DNA from: a virus
Reading direction: 5' to 3' (one strand)
Virus record (IMG/VR): IMGVR_UViG_3300009339_000008
Location: 1 to 23,213 of that record
DNA: 23,213 nt
Shown: positions 12,188 through 20,737 of the stretch, piece after piece
Numbering within the stretch: the stretch's first letter is position 1
Layout: every line of letters begins with the position of its first letter
Program-made: the position numbers and the translations under genes
Notes under the pieces: model-generated
What the model saw: the letters and a program-made list of their open reading frames with translations, nothing else
Told to the model about the DNA's origin: nothing
Database searches by the model: none

Positions 12188-12369
12188 GTGACCTCCCTGA
12201 CATCCGTTTTCTTTATAAGTTAGCACAGGATCTTGGTAAGAGTGTTGAAGAAGTATTACAACTATCAACATTTGAACTAAAAGGCTGGATTGAATACTAT
12301 GTCTATGTCAATAAGGCAGAAAAAGAGGCAATAGAAACAGCCAAAAGAAAAAGTAAGGGGAGGCGTTAA
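11807..12369 (+). CDS. Tail assembly chaperone GT (long form by -1 frameshift)
   Basis: A -1 shift at GGGAAAC (12178-12184) joins 11807-12184 to 12184-12369 and gives 187 residues. The T part, LSDLPDIRFLYKLAQDLGKS then VEEVLQLSTFELKGWIEYY, is a well-known C-terminal extension of tail chaperones. It has no start codon of its own with a ribosome site. The upstream boundary of its frame is a TAA at 12157, so only the 12160-12187 overlap can host the shift. It ends at TAA 12367-12369, immediately before the tape measure ATG. The T domain is known to recruit tube subunits in lambda. Confidence 0.82.
12178..12184 (+). promoter_or_regulatory. Slippery heptamer for -1 ribosomal frameshifting
   Basis: G-GGA-AAC in the zero frame becomes GGG-AAA in the -1 frame, fitting the X-XXY-YYZ rule. 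Lambda uses GGGAAAG for the same gene pair. The zero-frame stop comes right after it. Confidence 0.85.
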
Positions 12370-15195
12370 ATGGCCAGCACATACCAGTTAATTATTGAGG
12401 CAGTCGATCAAACATCTGCCCCAATGAACAAGATCGAGAAAGCATTAAAAAGCACAAATACTCGAACTACCAAACTAAACGCAACATTAAAGAAAACAAA
12501 CAACGGATTAAAAACATTTGGTAAGGCTGGTGCAAAAGGATTAGGCACACTTACCAAAGGACTTGGAGTAGCAGCCGCAGCCGCAACTGCAACAGCAGGT
12601 GCTTTTGCATTATTGGCCAAGTCATCATTAAACACATTAGACACACTAGGTAAAACAGCAAGTAAACTGGGTGTAACAACAGAATTCCTATCAAAATATC
12701 AAGTAATAGCCAATAGAGCAGGTATTAGTACTGAAACCTTTAATATGGGTTTACAGAGATTCTTGCGTAGATTAGGTGAAGCACAACAGGGCACGGGTGA
12801 ACTATTAAAACCATTGCAACAAATGGGTATTAATATGAAAGATGCTAATGGAAACTTTAGAGAAGGCACAGATGTATTTGCTGAATATATGACTAAATTA
12901 GCAGGTACTGAAAGCAGTACTCAAAGACTAGCATTAGCAATGAAAGGTTTTGACTCAGAAGGTGTTGCAATGGTTAACATTGCAGAAATGGGTGCAGACA
13001 AGATTGCATTAATTGGGCGTAGAGCCGAAGAAGCAGGACTAGTTATAAGTGGTAAACTAACAAAATCAGCAGCTGAAGCCAATGATGCATTAAGTGATTT
13101 ATTTGATTTTGGTAAAGGTTTCAAACTACAGTTCTTTGGAGCATTAAGCGAAACAATAGAAGAATTAAGCGAGATGCTTAGAGAGAAAATTAAGTTAAAG
13201 GTTGAAGCCGCAGGTGGTATGAAAGCGTTCGCAAATGACATGGCAGCGGCGTTTTTAGATGGTACAAGCAAGTTTGTAACTGCAACTGCTAAAGTTATAG
13301 ATCAATTTATAGATGCATTCAATACATTTGGTAATATATTCAAACAAATAGTAATCAGTATTAGTAAAATTCCAGGCGTAGGCTTTGATGCAACATTTGG
13401 TGATAAAGCAAGTATAAAAGCCAAATTAGAATTAGATAAAGCAAGTGCTCAAGCAAGCCTAGATGAGTTACAAGCAACATTTGATGACTCAATGAAACGA
13501 GCAATGTTGACTGGTGACTTTACTAGTGTTGCAGACATAGGCACTATGCAAGCAATAGAAAGCTATTTGGCTACTATTCAAAAAGCTGATGAAGAATTAG
13601 CTAAGTTAGAAGATGGTAGTGTAGTATTCTTTGAAAAAGTAACAAGCAGCAGTACTGCGGCTCAAGATGCAGTATCAGGATTTAATGACAAACTACTTAA
13701 ACAGGCAGCAGGATTGCGTAAAGTTGCAGATGAGTCTAGAGTAGCTGAAGCTATAGAAAATTTAAGTGATGCTAATGACGGATGGGCAAACAGTGTAGAA
13801 ACACAAACTGATAAACAAGAAGAACAAAATAAAACTGTAAAAGCAGCTCTATTACCATTGAATCAATTTGATCAGTTTATGCGAGACTTAACAAACAGTG
13901 CAGGTGCAGCCGCAACTAAAATAATGCACGAACAACAAGCAGTTGCAGAACTAGATAGACTATTAGCCGCAGGTAGAATAAACATTGATACATATGCACA
14001 AGCTATGATTATGTTAGGCAAGGGTGCAAGTCAAGCCACTGAAGAAATATCAAAAATGGCTCCACATGTAAGTCAATTTGATCAATATATGCGAGATTTA
14101 ATTGATAGTTCAAATGCAGCAGTAACACAACAAGGCTTTGAAATAATGGCTCTACAAGAGCTTGATAGATTATTACAAGCAGGTAAAATCAGTTTAGATG
14201 CATATGCAGCCGCAAAAGAAAGCATTAGACCATATGACTTTACCAAAGATGCGCCACCAACACCGCCACAAATGTTCGATGAAGGATTAACTCCACAACA
14301 AAACTTAGATCTATTAACACAACAATTACAAAAAGAAGCTGAACTATTACAAATGAAAAAGGATATGCTTGCATTAGCAGGTCCTGAAAATGAAGAAGCA
14401 ATTAGAAAAAGATTAGGCTTAGAAGAAGAATTAGGTTTCCAAGATCGATTAGTTGAAACATATCAAAAGAATCACGACGCTTTAGAAGATGTACAAGAGG
14501 CTTTAGGTAATATTAGTCAATTGGCAAGAGATGCTGGTGTAAGTGAAGAGTTCTTAACTGAAAAACTAAAAGCACAAGAAGAACAATTATTAAAACAATT
14601 GGATCTTTACAAAGAAAAAGCATTAACAACAAGTGAAATTATTGAACAAGGTTTTGAAGGTATGAGTAACAGTATTGGTAGTGAACTAGCAAGTGCAATT
14701 ATGAACGGTGAGAATATGTTTGATGCACTAGGTAATGCATTCAAGAGAACACTAGATAATATACTACAACAAATATTAACAAGTCAAATAAACAGCTTAT
14801 TAGCACAAATGTTTAATATAGGACCACAAGCAGGAATGAGCGGTGGTGGTGGGCTTGGCGGCCTTATAACCAAGTTCCTAGGAACTCCAACAGTGGGTGC
14901 ACCAATGGGTGGATTCAACCCATTTGGTTTCTTAACAAGAGCAGCTGGTGGACCAGTATCAAGTTCAAGAAGTTACTTAGTAGGAGAACAAGGTCCCGAA
15001 TTATTTTCGCCAACTAGTTCAGGATCTATCACTAGTACAGACGAGGTAAATAATGGTAATGGAACAGTAGTGTTCAATTTAAATAGTGTGGATACGCAAA
15101 CAGGAGTTGAATTCTTATTAAAGAACAAACCACAAATAATTAATATGGTATCGCAAGGATTTAACCAACGCGGTAGACAAGGAATAACAAGTTAA
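12370..15195 (+). CDS. Tape measure protein
   Basis: This 941-residue protein spans the tail lumen and sets tail length; by the roughly 1.5 A per residue rule it implies a tail near 140 nm. It starts after GGGGAGG and directly abuts the GT stop. A hydrophobic Ala-rich segment lies at 66-83, followed by long helical stretches. A duplicated 70-residue-period block occurs at about 498-625. A second coiled region spans about 640-760. The C-terminal GGPVSSSRSYLVGEQGPELF (about 858-877) is the typical late motif of tape measure proteins. No transglycosylase or peptidase domain is visible. Codon use is AGT-rich, like the rest of the tail genes. Confidence 0.9.
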   Translation: MASTYQLIIEAVDQTSAPMNKIEKALKSTNTRTTKLNATLKKTNNGLKTFGKAGAKGLGTLTKGLGVAAAAATATAGAFALLAKSSLNTLDTLGKTASKLGVTTEFLSKYQVIANRAGISTETFNMGLQRFLRRLGEAQQGTGELLKPLQQMGINMKDANGNFREGTDVFAEYMTKLAGTESSTQRLALAMKGFDSEGVAMVNIAEMGADKIALIGRRAEEAGLVISGKLTKSAAEANDALSDLFDFGKGFKLQFFGALSETIEELSEMLREKIKLKVEAAGGMKAFANDMAAAFLDGTSKFVTATAKVIDQFIDAFNTFGNIFKQIVISISKIPGVGFDATFGDKASIKAKLELDKASAQASLDELQATFDDSMKRAMLTGDFTSVADIGTMQAIESYLATIQKADEELAKLEDGSVVFFEKVTSSSTAAQDAVSGFNDKLLKQAAGLRKVADESRVAEAIENLSDANDGWANSVETQTDKQEEQNKTVKAALLPLNQFDQFMRDLTNSAGAAATKIMHEQQAVAELDRLLAAGRINIDTYAQAMIMLGKGASQATEEISKMAPHVSQFDQYMRDLIDSSNAAVTQQGFEIMALQELDRLLQAGKISLDAYAAAKESIRPYDFTKDAPPTPPQMFDEGLTPQQNLDLLTQQLQKEAELLQMKKDMLALAGPENEEAIRKRLGLEEELGFQDRLVETYQKNHDALEDVQEALGNISQLARDAGVSEEFLTEKLKAQEEQLLKQLDLYKEKALTTSEIIEQGFEGMSNSIGSELASAIMNGENMFDALGNAFKRTLDNILQQILTSQINSLLAQMFNIGPQAGMSGGGGLGGLITKFLGTPTVGAPMGGFNPFGFLTRAAGGPVSSSRSYLVGEQGPELFSPTSSGSITSTDEVNNGNGTVVFNLNSVDTQTGVEFLLKNKPQIINMVSQGFNQRGRQGITS
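13861..14025 (+). repeat. Tape measure internal repeat, unit 1
   Basis: It encodes FDQFMRDL (from residue 500) to ELDRLLAAGRINIDTYAQA. Unit 2 lies exactly 210 bases (70 residues) further on. Confidence 0.85.
14071..14235 (+). repeat. Tape measure internal repeat, unit 2
   Basis: It encodes FDQYMRDL (from residue 570) to ELDRLLQAGKISLDAYAAA, aligned with unit 1 without gaps. The stretch CAATTTGATCA and ATGCGAGA is shared at DNA level. Confidence 0.85.
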
Positions 15196-15205
15196 GGAGT
15201 AAAAT

Positions 15206-17971
15206 ATGGCAACATTAAAAGACATATGGGATTACCCAAATAACTCATCAAGTGGTTATGCACAGAACACAGATAACTGGAGCGGTGACAACAGTTATGG
15301 TTTAGATAAAAGAATCGAAGATTTAAGAACTGGTACATATACAGCGTGGCCAAATATAAACCCAAGTACTGATTTAACTCGTAATGGAGTAATATTAGAC
15401 ACTCAGGATTTATCTACCGCTCTTTCACAGTATAGCAATTATGTTGATTCGTTCAGTGATGATACAAACTTAACTTTTAGACAAATATATAAACACGAAT
15501 TAGCTGAAATGAGTTCTTTCGTAAATGGTGCAAAAGTAACAGCAGTCGTAACAGAAATTGATACTGTTAGTGGATTACCAGCAGTTAAAATGACAACAGA
15601 TAGTACAACTCCACATAATTTAACATCGGGTGATGCAATTAGTGGATTCGCTTTTAGTAATGATATTGCAGATGATAGTTATTATGAAAGTATGAATTAT
15701 GACCAACATTATGTAAGAGTAATTGATGCAAATAATGTGTATTTGTACGAGGATAGTGCGTTAACAACACCAGCATATTTCGGTACAAGTGAAGGAACAG
15801 CAAAAGCAGAGCACATTCCAACAATGTATAGTATATTTCCACACGATGATGGCACATATGATGGTGCATTAATAGCCTTTCCAAACGAAGGATTTCCTGG
15901 AACATTAGAAGTTGTACCTGGAAGCTCTCCAACTGCGTACCAAGTGACACCACAAACCAGTTTAACAGATCAAATTCCAAATGGTACAAAATTTATAGTA
16001 ACTGCTCAACATACTGGAGCAGGTACAGCAGCAAACCCAAACCCTGGTGGAACATTCGGCAGTGCAACAGCTGGTGATGAAGTATATCTAAAGTATTTTA
16101 GAAAAAATGTATATAAAATGTATACAGATAGTGCAATGACAGTACCGTATACAGTAGCATCAAACCCGTACTCATATGTATTTGATAGTGGAACTCAAAC
16201 AATTTCCGCATCAACAACATATAAAACAGTGAGTGGAGTTATAAGTGACACAGGTTTACAAAACTTTATTAAATCACACGCTATGTTGTTTCAACACGAT
16301 AATTTACCAGCGTACGGCGAACCATTATATCAAGGATTATGTAGAGTTCAATTAGTAACAGGTACAAGCACAAGTACAACAAAAACAATTCCTAGTAATT
16401 TAGATGAAAGTGAATACTTTCATTATAGCTTTAATAGTGTAACAAATGCCTTTGTAGTATACGAGGATCTATATAATGAACCAAACAGTACAAGTATCTG
16501 GACAACTGGAGCATATGGTGATTATTATCACAACCAGTATACAGATAACTTTCTTACACCGCCGTCAGTTGATGAACCAAAAGGACTTGAAATTGATACA
16601 GTAACATCGGGCGCATATAGATATAAAGTTGAATTTTGTAGTATGTTCGAGGTATCACCACATGATGATGAAACAACAACTGGTGGATTATGGAGAGATG
16701 ATGTATCACAGACATTGGCTGTGGGTTCACAAGCTGGTGGCATTTTAACAAACCCATTAATTGGAAAATACGATGTATTTTTTGACCACACAGGTGTAAC
16801 AAGTACAAGCAGTACTTGGCCAAGTGTAACTGATTTAACTGCGGGCATAACAAATAACACAACAATGTTCTTACCGGGCAATCAAGTATACAGTTATCAA
16901 GACAGTAGTAATGTAACACAATATGCAGCTGGCAATATTGATTTCACTAAACGATGGAGACCCAGGTATTTAGACGGTCCAGCAGTAGAGCAATCAGTAA
17001 CTTGGATTACAAACCCAGTTGTTGTTCCAAATGTAAACAGCAGTGGATATGTTGATAACACATATACAATAACCAACCCTGGAGCAATAACTTTAGGAAA
17101 TTATTATCAAAGTATTTACAGCGATGCAACAGTATCAGAGTCAGCGTGGCTCACTAATATTGAAAATGGGCCATTCGTGTCTGGAACCACTTTCCCAAAT
17201 TTTAATTGGAATTGGGGTGTAAGTAAGTTCCAACAACGAGCTGATGAGTATGTAGCACCAACACCTTATTGGGAGGACTTTTTTGATAGAGGCAATGAAT
17301 GGGATACTGAAGCATACGATGGTGCCAATGCTAAACAGTGGCCCAAGCATATAACACCAAGCAGTATTAAAGTAGTACAAGCAACACCAAGTAGTGTAAC
17401 AACAAGTCAAAGTGGCGTTAAGTATGTTAGAGCAAGTGGTATAATAAGACACCAAATACAAGTTGAGTATCCACCAATGGATGAAACGGCTTTTAGAGAA
17501 TTTGAAGCAACAGTAGCCGCAGCAAGAGGACAAGCAACACCTTTCTATTTTGATTTCTATGGTTATGGCAGTGGAAGCACAACAATTGCATTTAATAGAA
17601 TAGATGATAATAATATATATAATACTGTTGCATTAAGATATCCAGTAACAAAGGGTGATAACTATATAACGCTTGAAGGGTATCAAGCAAATCAAACAGA
17701 TGCAGTATTACCAGGCGAGTATATGGTGTTAGGTGGATCAGCTGATGGTGGATTATTACAAACAGTAAGTGGTGATGACTCAAATGTGTTCGGTGAAATT
17801 AAATTTAGAATGGCAGTGGGTTCAAAATTTGATTACCCAGCAGGCGGCCGATTGCATAAAAACCCTGCACACGCTATTGTAACTATAGCAGAAGATACAT
17901 TAGAGTATACTATAGGAACTGATCAATTGTATAGATTTAGTGTACGATTTGACTGGGATCAATGGAAATAA
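15206..17971 (+). CDS. Large distal-tail-like structural protein
   Basis: This 921-residue protein stands between the tape measure and the hub genes, the place of lambda M or of the DUF2460 gene in gene transfer agents. Both relatives are far shorter (about 100-210 residues). Most of it is beta-rich, Thr/Ser/Tyr-rich sequence with recurrent short motifs such as VYLYEDSALTTPAYF (about 176-190) and VYKMYTDSAMTVPYT (about 300-314). I have seen these motifs in large structural proteins of marine phages. The last 240 residues (from YWEDFFDRGNEWD, about 684) contain IKVVQATP and MDETAFREFEATVAAARGQATPFYFDFYG, ending in FSVRFDWDQWK. This end looks like the ancestral distal-tail domain. The long N-terminal part may be an acquired, host-facing extension; this is inferred. 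Confidence 0.6.
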   Translation: MATLKDIWDYPNNSSSGYAQNTDNWSGDNSYGLDKRIEDLRTGTYTAWPNINPSTDLTRNGVILDTQDLSTALSQYSNYVDSFSDDTNLTFRQIYKHELAEMSSFVNGAKVTAVVTEIDTVSGLPAVKMTTDSTTPHNLTSGDAISGFAFSNDIADDSYYESMNYDQHYVRVIDANNVYLYEDSALTTPAYFGTSEGTAKAEHIPTMYSIFPHDDGTYDGALIAFPNEGFPGTLEVVPGSSPTAYQVTPQTSLTDQIPNGTKFIVTAQHTGAGTAANPNPGGTFGSATAGDEVYLKYFRKNVYKMYTDSAMTVPYTVASNPYSYVFDSGTQTISASTTYKTVSGVISDTGLQNFIKSHAMLFQHDNLPAYGEPLYQGLCRVQLVTGTSTSTTKTIPSNLDESEYFHYSFNSVTNAFVVYEDLYNEPNSTSIWTTGAYGDYYHNQYTDNFLTPPSVDEPKGLEIDTVTSGAYRYKVEFCSMFEVSPHDDETTTGGLWRDDVSQTLAVGSQAGGILTNPLIGKYDVFFDHTGVTSTSSTWPSVTDLTAGITNNTTMFLPGNQVYSYQDSSNVTQYAAGNIDFTKRWRPRYLDGPAVEQSVTWITNPVVVPNVNSSGYVDNTYTITNPGAITLGNYYQSIYSDATVSESAWLTNIENGPFVSGTTFPNFNWNWGVSKFQQRADEYVAPTPYWEDFFDRGNEWDTEAYDGANAKQWPKHITPSSIKVVQATPSSVTTSQSGVKYVRASGIIRHQIQVEYPPMDETAFREFEATVAAARGQATPFYFDFYGYGSGSTTIAFNRIDDNNIYNTVALRYPVTKGDNYITLEGYQANQTDAVLPGEYMVLGGSADGGLLQTVSGDDSNVFGEIKFRMAVGSKFDYPAGGRLHKNPAHAIVTIAEDTLEYTIGTDQLYRFSVRFDWDQWK

Positions 17972-17974
17972 AAT

Positions 17975-18541
17975 ATGGCAGATAGATTAAGTTCAGCATT
18001 AATAAATGCAGTTGAAAAAAAGGTAATACAGTGCCACGAAAGTGTATATATGGATATTGATGATGGAGTATATATAACAAATGCACCATTTGATTTAACC
18101 ATTGACGGTAATGTATATCGTAGTGTAGGACAGTTCTTGGGCTTTAGTAGTATACAAGAAGAAAAGATATTTACAACAAGTGAAGTAACAATTAGCTTGA
18201 GTGGAATGCCAAGTCACGAACTTGGAACCAGCTTTATTAGTGATTTATTACAATATGACTATGTAGACAAAGAAGTAAAAATATATCGTAGCTTTTTAGA
18301 TCATAATAGTTATATAGACAGCTTTTTAATGTTTAAAGGCAGATTGGATAGTCCTGTAATACAAGATGATCCAAATGAAACAACAACAATAGCAGCCACT
18401 TGTAGCAGTCACTGGGTTGATTATGAGCGAACAAATGGATTAATAACAAACGACGATAGACAACAAAACATTTATAGCGGTGATTTAGGTTTCGAATACG
18501 CAAAAGAAACAATCAAAGATATTAAATGGAAAACAGGATAA
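17975..18541 (+). CDS. Tail hub protein (DUF2163 / lambda L-like position)
   Basis: This 188-residue protein contains FDLTIDGNVYRSVGQFLGFSSIQEEKIFTTSEVTISLSGM and VKIYRSFLDHNSYIDSFLMFKGRLDSPVIQDDPNETTTIAATCSSHWVDYERTNG. This pattern of a W/Y-rich hub with G-x-L/I-D and S-x-x-x-D-x-x-R-x-x-G is like the N-terminal region of DUF2163 hub proteins, which usually run to about 290 residues. The present one is shorter and seems to lack the C-terminal part. The start is 4 bases after the previous stop, with no good ribosome site, so coupling is likely. Its Cys is single, so an iron-sulfur site as in lambda L is not evident. Confidence 0.6.
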   Translation: MADRLSSALINAVEKKVIQCHESVYMDIDDGVYITNAPFDLTIDGNVYRSVGQFLGFSSIQEEKIFTTSEVTISLSGMPSHELGTSFISDLLQYDYVDKEVKIYRSFLDHNSYIDSFLMFKGRLDSPVIQDDPNETTTIAATCSSHWVDYERTNGLITNDDRQQNIYSGDLGFEYAKETIKDIKWKTG

Positions 18542-18553
18542 GGAGTATATATT

Positions 18554-19186
18554 ATGAAAATGCAAGAAAAAATGATATTAGCAACATATATTGCAAGCAA
18601 GCACGGAGCTGAGTACGAATGGGGTGTTAACGATTGTAACACTTTTGTATTTGAGTTCCACGATCAAGCATATGGTACAAACTTAATGAGTATGTGTAAG
18701 TACAGAGATAAGCGAGCTGCAATGAAATTTAGTAAAGGTTATTGCACACTGAATCAATGGATGCATATACATGATTATAACGCTAAACCAAAGAGTGGTA
18801 AAAACAAGGCTTGGCAGGAAGGTGATATAGCAGTACAAACTATAAAGCCGTGGTACAACAGTGCATTCATTTATCACAATGGTGCGTTTTGGGCTATGGA
18901 AGAAGGCAAAGGTCTTAACAACTATACAACTAAAGCAGTAGAAAGTGTTATGACAAGTGCGTGGCGCAAAGACACTGGTAAAGATGAAGATACAACAGAA
19001 GAAATTGATACAGTTGAGTTAAAAGTTGGACCAGGATTAGCCAATAAAGAAACTGTTGAAATTGCATATGAAACACCAGAAGAATCAGAAGCAGCTTTAG
19101 AAACAGAAGAAAGTGATTGGATCGATGACAACACTTGTGAGGATTGTAATGAATTTCCTTGCGAATGTGATAGACCAACGGAGTAA
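18554..19186 (+). CDS. NlpC/P60-like tail peptidase (K-like) with an acidic, Cys-rich tail
   Basis: This 210-residue protein has the start EYEWGVNDCNTFVFEFHDQAYG (residues 20-41) of the DUF6950/NlpC-like tail proteins. Cys28 in W-G-x-N-D-C is the likely nucleophile, EGDIAV (89-94) is a typical strand and His108 (IYHNGAFW) could be the partner. Such proteins sit at the tail tip and open peptidoglycan locally during entry. Residues 143-210 are an extra acidic extension ending in a C-x2-C-x4-C-x-C cluster (Cys195, 198, 203, 205), possibly a metal site and not usual for the family. AAGGAG lies 9 bases before the ATG. Confidence 0.7.
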   Translation: MKMQEKMILATYIASKHGAEYEWGVNDCNTFVFEFHDQAYGTNLMSMCKYRDKRAAMKFSKGYCTLNQWMHIHDYNAKPKSGKNKAWQEGDIAVQTIKPWYNSAFIYHNGAFWAMEEGKGLNNYTTKAVESVMTSAWRKDTGKDEDTTEEIDTVELKVGPGLANKETVEIAYETPEESEAALETEESDWIDDNTCEDCNEFPCECDRPTE

Positions 19187-19190
19187 TTAA

Positions 19191-20726
19191 ATGGGTGCGG
19201 CACTAGGCAGTATTTTAGGAATTGCAACGGCAGTTTTTGCTCCGTATGCCGCAGCGGCGTTGGGCTTAACAGGTATCGGTGCAACACTGTTCGGATTAGG
19301 ACTGCAATTTGCAATTGGCAGCATCTTTAACAAGAAAGCCAAAAAAGATCAAGGCGGTATTAGTGATACTGGACTATTAGTTAATAAAACAAGTAATGTA
19401 GCTCCATTGCCAGTAATATACGGTGTAGGATCAAGCAGTTATCCAGGTAGACGATTGGGTGGTACAAGAGTATATATGCAAAGTACCAACAATGATGGTG
19501 TAACAACTGGAACTGGTGGCGATGAGTATTTGCATGTTGTATTAGCATATGCACACGGTGGCGGTTTACCAAGTACAAGTATACATCACAGTGCAGGACC
19601 AGTAGTAAAACAAATATTCTTAAATGACAAAGTCGCGTGGACAGCCGCAGAAGGAAAAGTAGTATCAGGACACAGTTTATACGATGCAACTGAATACGAG
19701 GGCTATGATTTTAGTAAGTTCGATGTAGCATTATTTAATGGATGTACGGACCAAACTCACTCAGTAGGGCGAGATTACAGCACCTTTGATGACTTTGATG
19801 CAAGGAAAAGTGATGAATGGACAAGTAATCACAGGCTAAGAGGAGTTGCATATGCATATTGCAGATTCCAATTTGACCGAGATACATTCCCAGGTGCACC
19901 AACTATCCTAATTGAATCTGAAGGAAACAAAATCAAAGATGTATATGAAGTACAACAAGGTACAACAAGTACAGCTTTATATGCCAACAAAGATAACCCT
20001 GCTAACATATTGTACGATTACTTAACAAATACAACTTTCGGTAAAGGATTAGATCCAGCAGACATTGACATAGACAGTTTTGTAGTAGCAAGAAACTATT
20101 ACAATACTATCAATTTAGACTTTATAGGTGTATTAGAAACAGGTAATAGCATATACGACAATGTACAACAAATTTTAGCAAGTTCAAATGCAAATTTATA
20201 CTATAGTAGAGGACAGTATGCAATTAGTATACATAAACAAGAAACATTTGATAGCAATACATTTGTGTTTAGTGAAGATAATATTTTAGGTGAATGGACT
20301 ATTAGTCTAGGAAGCAAAAAGAATAGATTTAATGATTTAACTGTACAGTATTATGATGCAAGCAACGGATGGCAACCAAACAGTATTAAAGTAGAAAATG
20401 CCACATACTTGGCAGCTGACAGTGGTGTATTAAATGAAGGTAGTATGGATCTACCGATGGTATACAACAAAACAGATGCAACAAGAATGGGTAAATTCTA
20501 TTTAGATCAAAGTCGTACAATGACAGTGGTTAACTTTAAAGCAAGCCACGAAGCCCTACAACTGGATGTAAATGATATTGTATATGTTGATCACGCGGTA
20601 CCAGGATGGACTGACAGTAATAAAAAGAAATTCCGTGTTCAAGCATTAGTACTAAATAGTGATAGTACCGTAGAGGTAACATTAATGGAATATGCACCAG
20701 ACAGTGTGTATATAGAGAATCAATAA
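19191..20726 (+). CDS. Tail tip attachment protein (J-like, central hub)
   Basis: This 511-residue protein starts with a hydrophobic Ala/Gly/Leu segment (residues 2-43), as J-like and I-like tail tip proteins do. After KKAKKDQGGISDTGLLVNKTSNVAPLPVIYGVG comes a strand-rich hub domain (RVYMQSTNNDG; YLHVVLAYAHGGG; IKQIFLND-type turns). AYCRFQFDRDTFPGAPTILIESEGNKIKDV and NPANILYDYLTNTTFGKGLDPADID follow; the latter is a recognised J-like motif (N-P-A-x-x-L-x-D-x-L-T-x-x-x-Y/F-G). The C-terminal part (AMTVVNFKASHEALQLDVND-like strands) ends with VTLMEYAPDSVY. It is shorter than lambda J (about 1130 residues) and lacks long fibronectin repeats, so receptor contact is probably left to the next gene. 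Confidence 0.82.
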   Translation: MGAALGSILGIATAVFAPYAAAALGLTGIGATLFGLGLQFAIGSIFNKKAKKDQGGISDTGLLVNKTSNVAPLPVIYGVGSSSYPGRRLGGTRVYMQSTNNDGVTTGTGGDEYLHVVLAYAHGGGLPSTSIHHSAGPVVKQIFLNDKVAWTAAEGKVVSGHSLYDATEYEGYDFSKFDVALFNGCTDQTHSVGRDYSTFDDFDARKSDEWTSNHRLRGVAYAYCRFQFDRDTFPGAPTILIESEGNKIKDVYEVQQGTTSTALYANKDNPANILYDYLTNTTFGKGLDPADIDIDSFVVARNYYNTINLDFIGVLETGNSIYDNVQQILASSNANLYYSRGQYAISIHKQETFDSNTFVFSEDNILGEWTISLGSKKNRFNDLTVQYYDASNGWQPNSIKVENATYLAADSGVLNEGSMDLPMVYNKTDATRMGKFYLDQSRTMTVVNFKASHEALQLDVNDIVYVDHAVPGWTDSNKKKFRVQALVLNSDSTVEVTLMEYAPDSVYIENQ

Positions 20727-20737
20727 AGGAGTTATAA

